Of a DNA stretch of 41,838 nucleotides, positions 34,388 to 41,838 are shown in pieces. Numbering within the stretch: position 1 is the stretch's first letter; every line of letters begins with the position of its first letter. The stretch is from Bacteroidales bacterium (GTDB lineage: Bacteria; Bacteroidota; Bacteroidia; Bacteroidales; F082): NCBI GenBank assembly GCA_015491905.1, contig WGGC01000085.1:1-41838 (forward strand), written 5' to 3'. Below the pieces are notes generated by a model. The model searched no databases. It had not been told where the DNA came from and saw nothing but the letters and a program-made list of their open reading frames with translations. Position numbers and translations under genes: made by a program.

Positions 34388-35412
34388 ATAATTTATCTGA
34401 TATAGGTTTAGTGCTTTCAAATGTTACCAATGGTTTTTATAAAGAAAAAAACCAACATGTTGTTTTACAGAAAAATATTAATGTCTCATTGCAGGAAGGG
34501 GAGTTTGTTTGCCTGCTGGGACCAAATGGTGCCGGAAAATCTACACTCTTGCGTACCCTGTCAGGGTTCCATCCTGTTTTATCAGGTCATATTTCTTACT
34601 TCGGTAAAAATTTACACCATCTGACAATAAAAGAAAGATCCCGGCAAGTTGCATTGGTACTGACAGATAGAATTGACGACTCTTGGCTGACTGTATGGGA
34701 TATTGTTAGTATGGGGCGATTTCCTTATAATGGATTTACAGGCAAATTAACAACTCACGATATAAACCTCATTAATAATATTCTTAATGAGATGAATCTG
34801 ATTCCATTTAAAAATAAAGTTTTTCGCGTTTTAAGCGATGGTGAAAAACAAAAAGTGCTTTTGGCAAGAGCGTTGACTCAGGAAACACCTTTTTTATTCC
34901 TTGACGAACCGGTGGCTTTTGTCGACTCTCCGGGCAAAATTGAAATAATGGAACAGCTGCAGGATATAGCTCACCGACAAAATAAAGGTATTATCATGAC
35001 TACTCATGATATTGAAATAGCACTGGACTATGCCGATACCATTTGGCTTATGAATCAAAATAAACCCCTGATTTCGGGAATTCCTGAGTTATTGGTGCTA
35101 AATGGTGATGTTAATAATTACTTCGACCGCAATAATGTTAAATTTAACAAACAAGCTGGTCGTTTTTCTATTGTAAATACAGATACTCAAAAAATTATCC
35201 GTATTAAATCTGATAAAGAAAACCTGTTTTGGCTTGAAAAAGGATTCCGAAGATTAGGGTTTATGGTCCGTGTCGAAAAAGATGATGACCCGTTTCAGAC
35301 TGATTATTTCGACTTTAAAAATGGGCATTTTGTTTATATAAAAGAAAATCATATTTACCGTACTTTTATCGATATTGGCCAGGCTCTTAACTTTGGTAAA
35401 TCGCTATTTTAA
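34384..35412 (+). CDS. ABC importer ATPase with C-terminal extension
   Basis: A 342-residue ATPase that would power the FecCD-type permease. Walker A GPNGAGKST (46-54), signature LSDGE (150-154), Walker B LFLDEP (171-176) and the switch His208 in TTHD are intact. At the Q-loop, however, the sequence reads ALVLTDRIDD (90-99), without the usual glutamine. About 100 residues after the nucleotide-binding domain (240-342) form an extra domain that most BtuD/FecE proteins lack; its function is unknown to me. The gene overlaps the permease by 4 nt and is followed 18 nt later by the amidohydrolase. Confidence 0.92.
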   Translation: MNNLSDIGLVLSNVTNGFYKEKNQHVVLQKNINVSLQEGEFVCLLGPNGAGKSTLLRTLSGFHPVLSGHISYFGKNLHHLTIKERSRQVALVLTDRIDDSWLTVWDIVSMGRFPYNGFTGKLTTHDINLINNILNEMNLIPFKNKVFRVLSDGEKQKVLLARALTQETPFLFLDEPVAFVDSPGKIEIMEQLQDIAHRQNKGIIMTTHDIEIALDYADTIWLMNQNKPLISGIPELLVLNGDVNNYFDRNNVKFNKQAGRFSIVNTDTQKIIRIKSDKENLFWLEKGFRRLGFMVRVEKDDDPFQTDYFDFKNGHFVYIKENHIYRTFIDIGQALNFGKSLF

Positions 35413-35430
35413 CCTAAAATTTATGTAACT

Positions 35431-37068
35431 ATGAAAAAGATTGTTTACCTTGCTGTTTTACTTATGTTTGTAACTATTATGAGTTCTTGCAACAAAAAAA
35501 AAGAAGCTGATATTATAGTATATAATGCAAATGTGTATACTGTCAATAATCAATTTTCTAAAGCTTCAGCTTTTGCTGTAAAAAATGGTAGATTTATCGC
35601 TGTAGGTTCCGATAATAAAATATTGTCGCAATATGTTGCTACGAAAAAAATAAATGCCGGAGGAAAAGCAATATATCCTGGTTTTAATGATGGCCACAGT
35701 CATTTTTTAGCTTACGGCGAAAGCCTTATCCGTTGGGCTAACCTGGTTGGCACTACTTCTTTTGCGGAAGTGCTGGAGCGTGTAAAGCAACATCATAAAA
35801 AATATCCTTCTTCCTGGATTTTAGGTAGGGGATGGGATCAAAATGACTGGAAAAATCAACATTTTCCTGACAATTCCCGGTTAAATAAATTATTCCCCGA
35901 TCTTCCCGTTGTGCTAACACGTATCGACGGGCATGCGGTGCTGGCAAACAAAAAAGCACTGGAACTTGCTGGTATTAATGCCAAAACTATCGTTAACGGT
36001 GGTGAAGTTGTATTGAAAAATGGCCATCCTACCGGTGTTTTAATCGATAATGCTGCTGACAAAATGCGTATGATAATCCCTGAAATGACAAAAAAAGAGA
36101 AAATAAATGCGCTTGTTCAGGCGGAAAAAAAATGTTTTGATGCCGGACTTACTACTGTTTCAGATGCAGGATTAAACTTACAGGATATTTTGCTTATCGA
36201 TAGTTTGCAAAAGGCTGGAAAACTTTCTATGAGGGTCTATGCTATGATGAGTCCCACAAAAGAAAACTTCTCATATTTTCTAAAAAAACCACCTTTGCAT
36301 AATGGAAAACTAACTGTCAGTTCCATAAAATTATATGCCGATGGTGCACTTGGGTCTCGCGGCGCTCTGTTGTTGAAACCTTATTCCGATATGCCCGGCC
36401 ATTATGGCTTGCGTCTTCATCCGCTACCTTATTACGATTCTATTTGTAAAATGGCTTATAATGCGGGTTATCAGGTTAATACCCATGCTATTGGCGATTC
36501 CGGTAACCGTATTGTGCTACATACTTATGCAAAATATCTTAAAGGTAAAAATGACAAACGCTGGCGCATTGAACACGCGCAAATTGTTGCTCCCGGCGAT
36601 TTGCATTATTTTGGCGGGTTTTCAATTATACCTTCTGTACAGTCCACCCACTGTACTTCTGATATGTACTGGGCAGGAAAGCGCTTGGGGCCAAAGCGTT
36701 TGAAATCAGCCTATGCCTATAAACAACTGTTGTCGCAAAATGGCTGGGAAATCAATGGTACCGACTTCCCCATTGAAGATATCAGCCCTTTAAAAACTTT
36801 TTATGCCGCTGTCAGCAGGAAAGACCTGAAAGGGTGGCCTCCCGGAGGTTTTCAACCCGAAAATGCCCTTTCCCGTAAGGAGGCTTTGTATTCTGTTACT
36901 TTGTGGCCCGCCCGCGGCAGCTTCGATGAGAAGGATAAAGGAAGTATTGAAAAAGGAAAATTTGCCGACTTTGTTATCCTTAATCAGGATATTATGACCT
37001 GCCCCGAAAAAAATATACCAAATGTTAAAATAAATGCTGTATTTGTAAATGGTAAAAAGGTAAAGTAG
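35431..37068 (+). CDS. Lipoprotein amidohydrolase (YtcJ-like)
   Basis: A 545-residue metal-dependent hydrolase with a lipoprotein signal peptide: hydrophobic segment then MSSC with the lipidated Cys20, so it should be anchored in a membrane outside the cytoplasm. The amidohydrolase core begins with DGHSH (His89, His91), and later metal and active-site segments VNTHAIGD, RIEHAQIV and GTDFPIE are visible. YtcJ-type family members hydrolyse amide-like bonds, but their substrates are mostly unknown. Its gene follows the ABC ATPase by 18 nt and may be co-transcribed. Five bases after its stop codon begins a palindromic element (37074-37222). Confidence 0.9.
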   Translation: MKKIVYLAVLLMFVTIMSSCNKKKEADIIVYNANVYTVNNQFSKASAFAVKNGRFIAVGSDNKILSQYVATKKINAGGKAIYPGFNDGHSHFLAYGESLIRWANLVGTTSFAEVLERVKQHHKKYPSSWILGRGWDQNDWKNQHFPDNSRLNKLFPDLPVVLTRIDGHAVLANKKALELAGINAKTIVNGGEVVLKNGHPTGVLIDNAADKMRMIIPEMTKKEKINALVQAEKKCFDAGLTTVSDAGLNLQDILLIDSLQKAGKLSMRVYAMMSPTKENFSYFLKKPPLHNGKLTVSSIKLYADGALGSRGALLLKPYSDMPGHYGLRLHPLPYYDSICKMAYNAGYQVNTHAIGDSGNRIVLHTYAKYLKGKNDKRWRIEHAQIVAPGDLHYFGGFSIIPSVQSTHCTSDMYWAGKRLGPKRLKSAYAYKQLLSQNGWEINGTDFPIEDISPLKTFYAAVSRKDLKGWPPGGFQPENALSRKEALYSVTLWPARGSFDEKDKGSIEKGKFADFVILNQDIMTCPEKNIPNVKINAVFVNGKKVK

Positions 37069-37073
37069 TTTTT

Positions 37074-37222
37074 GGGCGTTGCCGCAAGGGCCGGGCTTTC
37101 CGTTATAGCTTTGATTTTACAATATAAGGGTTTGTGGTGCTCCGGGGGCTCCAAAAGTCGCCTCCTCACTACTCACAACCCTAATATTGTAAAACAAAGG
37201 CTGCCACTTCAATCCCTAACGC
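37074..37222 (+). repeat. Palindromic element, copy C
   Basis: The left arm at 37109-37136 (CTTTGATTTTACAATATAAG...) pairs almost perfectly with the right arm at 37174-37199. The tip carries GGGGGCTCC (37144-37152), AAAA, GTCGCC (37157-37162); in copy A the same motif appears on the opposite strand as GGCGAC, CTAA, GGAGCCCCC. Outer borders are GGGCGTTGCCGCAAGGGCCG on the left and CTGCCACTTCAATCCCTAAC followed by GC on the right. It begins 5 nt after the amidohydrolase stop codon. Confidence 0.8.
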
Positions 37223-37488
37223 AAAGTCTTTCTTATTTATTAATACTTACTGAAAAATATTTTTTTTTAAATAATTTCTTCTGAAACTTTAAGGTTTAAA
37301 TATGGTGCATTCCGCATTTTGAAACAAATACCTTTCAGGTTACGACATACTTTATTTTGGATATTAACTTTCATATTTATACCTAATGCTGTATGTACTA
37401 TATTTTTTAGGTTTTCGGGCTTTTTCCTTCGTATCCTTTTACCAGCGTTAGCAAGTCATACTCTTTTGCAATTTTCGGTCAAGTGTTG

Positions 37489-37518
37489 GTTCGTGCGAAA
37501 TGTGAAACATTCACGAAC
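37489..37518. repeat. Short hairpin at the edge of the R-M locus
   Basis: GTTCGTG (37489-37495) pairs with CACGAAC (37512-37518) and, inside a 3-nt bulge, AATGT with ACATT, around a GAA loop. Neither strand has a T-run next to it, so it is not a standard terminator. Confidence 0.4.
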
Positions 37519-37590
37519 AATTTAACAAAATAAGCAATCAGTGAGTAATTGCAATTGTGTATGGCTTATGCGGTGGCTATTTCAAGTTTA

Positions 37591-40473
37591 CTATTCACTT
37601 TTTATAATTTCTCCAATCAAATCAACAATTTTGTTATTACTGAATTGTGTTTTAAATTCAATTTTTACATCTCCATTAAAGAATTTTTCTGCGTGTCTTA
37701 TTTTTTGTTTTTCTTCTTCTCGCAGGCTATTTTCGCTACTTACATTTTTTGTTTCAACTATAAAATGTAATTTCTTTTTACCGTTGTCGTAGTTAAGCAC
37801 ATAAGCAAAATCTGGCGAATAACTTTTACCACCTGCAACAGGAATTTTTATTGAATTTTTAGGGATTTTAGTAAACACTACAACATCAGTAATTTTTGTT
37901 TCTTGTTTAATATTATCCTTTTCTAATTCACTATCATAAAACAGTTCATCAAAAAAGTAAGTGTCTGCTACTTTTTCATCTGAGTATAAAACACCAACAT
38001 CAGAAGCTGTAATTTCAGAAAAAATATTCCCTTTTTCATCTGTTAATTTTGTTGGGTGAATACTGTTTGACACTTTTTTATATTCAATACTAAACTTGTC
38101 AATCGCATTATACATTAAGAAACTATCAAAGTTTTGTTTAATAATTCTTATGGTTGTAGGGTTCAAGTATTTATTAATGTCGATTTTTGAAGCAATAAAT
38201 GCCTTATGTATTGTATTTAAGTTGATATTAAGTGCTTTTGATAATCCTTTTATAAATTCGCTATATTTCATTATAGAAATTGGCGTAATTTCATTATCTA
38301 AAACTGATATTTCTTCCGAAGATATGGCTTGCTCGTCTTTTATCTCAATTTTTGATTTGCGATCTTTTATTCCTTCGACAGAAAAGTTTTTTTTCTGCTC
38401 TTTAAAAAAGTCTGTAAGTAAAGTTTTAAAATTCTCTTCATTATCAAATTTATATTCTAAAATTACCTTTTCATTTAATTTTTCCCAAAGAGATTTTAAC
38501 TCGCTGTATTTTTCTGTTCTTACTTTAACAGTTTTTTTGTTGTCTGTTGATTTGCGAACTTTATTAGAGCCAACACCTTCAAAAATCAAAGGAAAGTTTG
38601 TTTTGATATAATTAAAACCATTCGGCAAAAACTTATGTGAAAAATCAATTACCTTTTCTTCCATTATCAGTTTTTGAAACAACGAATTTTCATCATCAAA
38701 ATCATATTTTTCGATAATTTGTTTAATCATTCTTTCGTCTAACTTTTCAGGAACATCTTCGATTGATACTGCTCCCGATTTTTCGTTTATTTCATTTACC
38801 AGTCTATCAACAAAATCATTTTCCGTAAAATCAACAAAATAGTTTAAGTAAAATTGTTCATCTTTTACACGATTTCCATATTCATTAACAGGCAAACGCA
38901 AACCACGACCAACTTCTTGTAGTTTTGATATTTCGCTTCCGCTACTTCTTAATTTGCATATTTGAAATACATTCGGATTGTCCCAACCTTCACGCAAAGT
39001 CCATTTTGAGAAAATAAAACGTCTTGGATTATCCAAATCAAGTATTGCTTGTTTGTCGTGTAATATTTCGTTTATTTCTTTTTCAATGGCTTCATCTTTT
39101 TCCGAATTATCTTTTGAAAAATAGCCTGCGTGTGTAAGCGATATATTTTCTAATGTTTTTTCTAAATAATTTTTATAAAATTCGTCTTTTTCTGTTTTTA
39201 TTAGATTTCTAACTTCTGCTTTAATAAGCTGTTCAACAGTAATTTTTATATACCCGTCTTTATTTCTGTATTCTTCGATATTATCAATAAAGAACAGTGT
39301 TAATGGCTTTATTTTTACTTCTCTTGTTAAAAATTCTTTTTCAACTTCAAAATGGTTTTTAATGGCTTTTCTAATCATTATCTCTTGCAATTTTTGAGCA
39401 TAAGAATAAGGATTGATTTTGTCGCCTTTTTTCATTTCCAAACCATTGGATAAAACAACTGTGCTTTTGTTTAAATTTTCAATAAACAAATCGGTCATTT
39501 CGGGATGGACTTTTTTAAAACTCTCTTTCTTGGAGATTTTAACTGTTTGCTTTTTGTCGTTCTCAAAAAGTTCAAAACTCGCTTCTTTACCATCTGAATT
39601 GACAAACTTTACAACCGCATTTTTACCGCTTGCAAACTCCGTAATATGACCAATAACACCTTTTACCAAATTTCGATTAAAAGCATCGACAGCAGTCAAT
39701 GTATAAATAAGATTTTCATATTCTTTAAATGTTGCACCATATCGCAAAATAAACTGCGGTTTCATTTTCTGAATGTTTTCCCAAGTTTTGTTTGCTTTGG
39801 CAAATTTGTGAGGTTCGTCAATTATCACAAAAGGTTTAACAGCTTTAACTGCATCAAAAGGAACGGTATATTTATCAAAAAGACCTTTGTCAAAACTCTT
39901 TAGCATTGTTTCAGAATTTATCATTCCTGCATTAATAACCATTACCTGAATGCTGTTTTTTTCATAGTTTCCTGCATTTACAAAACTATTTACAGCAGGT
40001 GGAATAAAGGATTTTTTGTTTTTCTTACTTTTTAAACTTTCTACAATATGAAGTTTTATAGTTTTTCCGTATTGTTCTTTAAAATGTTCTCTTGCACTAT
40101 CCGATTTTAGAAAGTCTATTGTACCTGCCTTAATAGAAAGAGTTGGAACAACAACAACAAATTTAAAAATATCAAAATTTTTATTAAGCTCAAAAATAGT
40201 TTTGGTATAAGTGTAGGTTTTGCCTGTCCCTGTTTCCATCATTATATCAATGATGTTGCTGTTTCGTTTTACCTTTTCATTTATGCCGTTTTCGTTGCGT
40301 ATTTTTAATATGTTTTTTGCATAATAATTACTATACAAATCAAATTCAGGATTGATATACTGTTTATCTACACTAGTAGCCTTTTTTATATCTAAATTCT
40401 CAAAAACTGCAACCGTACTGTTTACGGCATTAGTTTGATGGTTTAGATTTTTTTCAAAATTAAATCCTTTCAT
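37591..40473 (-). CDS. res: Type III restriction enzyme, Res subunit
   Basis: A 960-residue superfamily 2 ATPase-nuclease. Walker A TGTGKT (81-86), DEPH Walker B (219-222), and a later helicase segment with LQEVGRGLRLPV (motif VI region) are present. Near the C-terminus a PD...ExK endonuclease site reads PDFAYV (Pro887-Asp888) and ETK (Glu907-Lys909). With Mod it would translocate or slide on DNA after recognising two unmethylated sites and cut nearby. It follows dinD with no intergenic base (40474/40473) and is last in the operon. The ORF looks intact. Confidence 0.94.
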   Translation of the reverse strand: MKGFNFEKNLNHQTNAVNSTVAVFENLDIKKATSVDKQYINPEFDLYSNYYAKNILKIRNENGINEKVKRNSNIIDIMMETGTGKTYTYTKTIFELNKNFDIFKFVVVVPTLSIKAGTIDFLKSDSAREHFKEQYGKTIKLHIVESLKSKKNKKSFIPPAVNSFVNAGNYEKNSIQVMVINAGMINSETMLKSFDKGLFDKYTVPFDAVKAVKPFVIIDEPHKFAKANKTWENIQKMKPQFILRYGATFKEYENLIYTLTAVDAFNRNLVKGVIGHITEFASGKNAVVKFVNSDGKEASFELFENDKKQTVKISKKESFKKVHPEMTDLFIENLNKSTVVLSNGLEMKKGDKINPYSYAQKLQEIMIRKAIKNHFEVEKEFLTREVKIKPLTLFFIDNIEEYRNKDGYIKITVEQLIKAEVRNLIKTEKDEFYKNYLEKTLENISLTHAGYFSKDNSEKDEAIEKEINEILHDKQAILDLDNPRRFIFSKWTLREGWDNPNVFQICKLRSSGSEISKLQEVGRGLRLPVNEYGNRVKDEQFYLNYFVDFTENDFVDRLVNEINEKSGAVSIEDVPEKLDERMIKQIIEKYDFDDENSLFQKLIMEEKVIDFSHKFLPNGFNYIKTNFPLIFEGVGSNKVRKSTDNKKTVKVRTEKYSELKSLWEKLNEKVILEYKFDNEENFKTLLTDFFKEQKKNFSVEGIKDRKSKIEIKDEQAISSEEISVLDNEITPISIMKYSEFIKGLSKALNINLNTIHKAFIASKIDINKYLNPTTIRIIKQNFDSFLMYNAIDKFSIEYKKVSNSIHPTKLTDEKGNIFSEITASDVGVLYSDEKVADTYFFDELFYDSELEKDNIKQETKITDVVVFTKIPKNSIKIPVAGGKSYSPDFAYVLNYDNGKKKLHFIVETKNVSSENSLREEEKQKIRHAEKFFNGDVKIEFKTQFSNNKIVDLIGEIIKSE

Positions 40474-41325
40474 TTAGTCTTCTCTTTGATTGTTAAATTT
40501 GTCATTCTTCTTCAAAGATTTCTTTTCTTCAGACTTTAATTTTCTTTCAATCTTTTTTACATCTTCTTCGGGCGGTAAATTTTCAGGTGTTATTCCTCTT
40601 GAAATAAGAGTGTTTCTAACTGTTTTGTTATTTGTAATATGCTCATTTGAGATTTGCTTTTCGGTTCTCATTTTTTTATCCTTGGCATTAAAAATGGTTA
40701 TTTCGGTGGCAAAATCTTTTGCTTTTAATAGAATTGTTGGCATAAAATCAGCAAGGGGTTTATTTTTTACTCCCCACTTGTTTTTCATTTGCTGAGTAGT
40801 TTTATTAAATAATGCGGCATCGCCTTTACTTCGGATAATTGCAAAATTTTTATTACCGCCTGTTTGTTCAAAAATTACTTTAGATAATTCTTTTTCGGTT
40901 TTAGATAGTTTTTTGCGTGCCTGAACTCTCTCAAATTCAAGCATTCGTTGTTCTATTATTTCTGCTTTTCGTGTTTGAACCGCAAAATAAGTTTGTGCGA
41001 AAGCAATTTTTTCTTTTCTTGGGTCTCCATTTTGAGCAATTAAATAACAAGCATAGCGGGTAAGCATAACATCATCTATCTCTTTTCTTGCTCCGGAACC
41101 AATATCAACCATTTTCCCGACGTCGGCAAAATGGTCTGAAATTTCTTGTTCCGATATTTCGCAAGCTGTTTTAGCTTTGCTTATTACATTCTTAAAATTA
41201 TCCCATTTCCCGTAGTCTAACAGATGTTGTAAATCACGAGCTAACCAAAACTCAATACCTTCTTCGGTTTTATGTGCAAAATCTTCAAAGTTTGAAGTCA
41301 ATTTATAAATTATATCTTGTTTCAT
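40474..41325 (-). CDS. dinD: DinD-family protein inside a type III R-M operon
   Basis: A 283-residue protein of the DNA damage-inducible protein D family. The N-terminal half has a BRO-N-like region (GIEFWLARDLQHLLDYGKW, residues about 23-41) and the AFAQTYFAVQTRKAE stretch typical of DinD; the middle contains IRSKGDAALFNK and the C-terminus is highly charged. E. coli DinD is SOS-induced and inhibits RecA filament activity in vitro. Here the gene lies exactly between mod (1 nt upstream) and res (0 nt downstream), so it is expressed as part of the restriction system. A role in modulating recombination or repair at cut DNA is inferred. Confidence 0.9.
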   Translation of the reverse strand: MKQDIIYKLTSNFEDFAHKTEEGIEFWLARDLQHLLDYGKWDNFKNVISKAKTACEISEQEISDHFADVGKMVDIGSGARKEIDDVMLTRYACYLIAQNGDPRKEKIAFAQTYFAVQTRKAEIIEQRMLEFERVQARKKLSKTEKELSKVIFEQTGGNKNFAIIRSKGDAALFNKTTQQMKNKWGVKNKPLADFMPTILLKAKDFATEITIFNAKDKKMRTEKQISNEHITNNKTVRNTLISRGITPENLPPEEDVKKIERKLKSEEKKSLKKNDKFNNQRED

Positions 41326-41326
41326 A

Positions 41327-41838
41327 CTAATACCTTGTTATAAAGTCAATATCAATGTTCTTTTTGTTGGTATACGATTTTATATTTTCTGCAATTTCTC
41401 GTAAGTTTTTGCTTTCAAAATGGTAACCAAATGCAATTATTGAAGTTGGGTTAAACTTTTTATCACTATCAATTTTTTCTAATAATGTTTTAAGATTTTC
41501 TGTTTCAAATCCTTTGTTTGTCAGATACAATTTATCACTTGTATAATAAGCTGTGTATTGGCCTAAATCTATTTCTTGCAAACTTTCTGAAAGCTGTATG
41601 CCGTCATAAGTTTTCCAAGTAATTAGCAATGCTTTTAAATCATCTTCTGTTAGTTTGTTCTCGTCAAAAAGTGTTGTTTGTTGCGGGTCTAATTCGTCAG
41701 CTTCAAAATTATAATCTTCCCAAATAGGTATTGTTTCAAAAATCTTAAAACCTAAATCTTGATTTTTAAGGGCTTTTATTTCTGCTTTGAGTTGTTTTAT
41801 TTTTTCTTCTTTACCGTCAATATCTAATTGTCCTTCAA
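41327..41838 (-). CDS. mod: Type III DNA methyltransferase Mod, C-terminal part
   Basis: The frame is open to the right edge of the window, so only the last 170 codons are present; the TTG at 41629 is internal. No methyltransferase catalytic motif is in the visible part. It shows a Lys/Glu-rich helix, then IFETIPIWEDYNFEADELDP and TLFDENKLTEDDLKALLITW, which resemble the C-terminal region of type III Mod proteins. The assignment rests mainly on its position directly upstream of dinD-res. Its TAG stop lies one base before the dinD ATG. Confidence 0.78.
   Translation of the reverse strand, partial: EGQLDIDGKEEKIKQLKAEIKALKNQDLGFKIFETIPIWEDYNFEADELDPQQTTLFDENKLTEDDLKALLITWKTYDGIQLSESLQEIDLGQYTAYYTSDKLYLTNKGFETENLKTLLEKIDSDKKFNPTSIIAFGYHFESKNLREIAENIKSYTNKKNIDIDFITRY

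Larger units (their letters stand above)
37069..37590. other. 522-nt non-coding region with palindromes
   Basis: It lies between the converging amidohydrolase and res genes. The left part is palindromic element C (37074-37222). The right part is AT-rich and holds a short hairpin at 37489-37518 (GTTCGTG with CACGAAC, inner AATGT with ACATT). Small ORFs here, such as the TTG-started frame at 37319-37525, have no recognisable family or coding features. It marks the edge of the restriction-modification locus. Confidence 0.6.

Noticed and set aside
37489-37518. Intrinsic terminator for res
   Set aside because: The hairpin lacks an adjacent T-run on either strand and lies more than 70 nt from the res stop codon.
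37319-37525. 68-codon ORF downstream of the amidohydrolase
   Set aside because: It starts at TTG, lies in AT-rich non-coding DNA, and has a hydrophobic translation typical of T-rich sequence.
38096-38611. 171-codon ORF antisense to res
   Set aside because: It is a frame shadow of the clearly conserved Res helicase-nuclease and has no recognisable domain.
1-41838. CRISPR array, tRNA or rRNA genes, insertion sequences, prophage genes
   Set aside because: I found no regularly spaced direct repeats, cloverleaf-like sequences, transposase or integrase reading frames in the window.

Overview
The window is AT-rich chromosomal DNA from a member of the Bacteroidota. The evidence is a PorQ-type (type IX secretion) protein, a DUF2851 protein, a Bacteroidota-style Lgt, the lpxD-lpxC-fabZ-lpxA-efp cluster, RNase Y beside ZapA and a 6S-like RNA, a lack of clear Shine-Dalgarno sequences, and several upstream boxes matching the Bacteroidota -7 consensus TAnnTTTG. 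The genus cannot be fixed from this sequence. Most of the window is conserved chromosome. The last 4.2 kb is a restriction-modification locus that runs off the right edge.

Layout. 1-3732 (+): a tight run with a 5'-truncated gamma-glutamyltransferase, a PaaI-type thioesterase, Aat (N-end rule transferase), a guanine-deaminase-like enzyme and a sirtuin. 3737-4129 (-): a lone receiver-domain response regulator. 4313-5776 (+): an unknown five-span membrane protein and a rhomboid protease. 5865-9844 (+): a Wzx-type flippase, a Wzz-like chain-length protein and an O-antigen ligase/polymerase, with no glycosyltransferases between them. 9864-13939 (-): the lipid A cluster plus EF-P, in which lpxC and fabZ, fused in many Bacteroidota, are separate ORFs overlapping by 8 nt. 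14117-16008: an Lrp/AsnC regulator divergent from a Cys/Met-metabolism PLP enzyme. 16279-20679 (-): an apparent four-gene operon of an NSS sodium symporter, a 43-residue MetS-like microprotein not listed among the long ORFs, a membrane-anchored helix-hairpin-helix protein and a POT peptide transporter. 21053-23591 (+): porQ, recF and a DciA/DUF721 gene. 23676-26051 (-): coiled-coil protein, zapA, 6S-like RNA, rny. 26182-29437 (+): DUF2851, gcvT, comB, meeting rarA (-) tail to tail. 30924-37068 (+): lgt, then a FecCD-type metal-chelate/cobalamin ABC importer (binding protein, permease, ATPase) and a lipoprotein amidohydrolase. 37591-41838 (-): mod (partial), dinD, res, a type III restriction-modification operon with a DinD gene between its two subunits.

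The most interesting non-coding signal is a family of three long palindromic elements (16121-16267, 20778-20921, 37074-37222). Their arms differ in sequence but stay complementary, while their outer borders and a GC-rich apical hairpin loop are shared. I saw no tRNA, rRNA, CRISPR array, insertion sequence or prophage gene.
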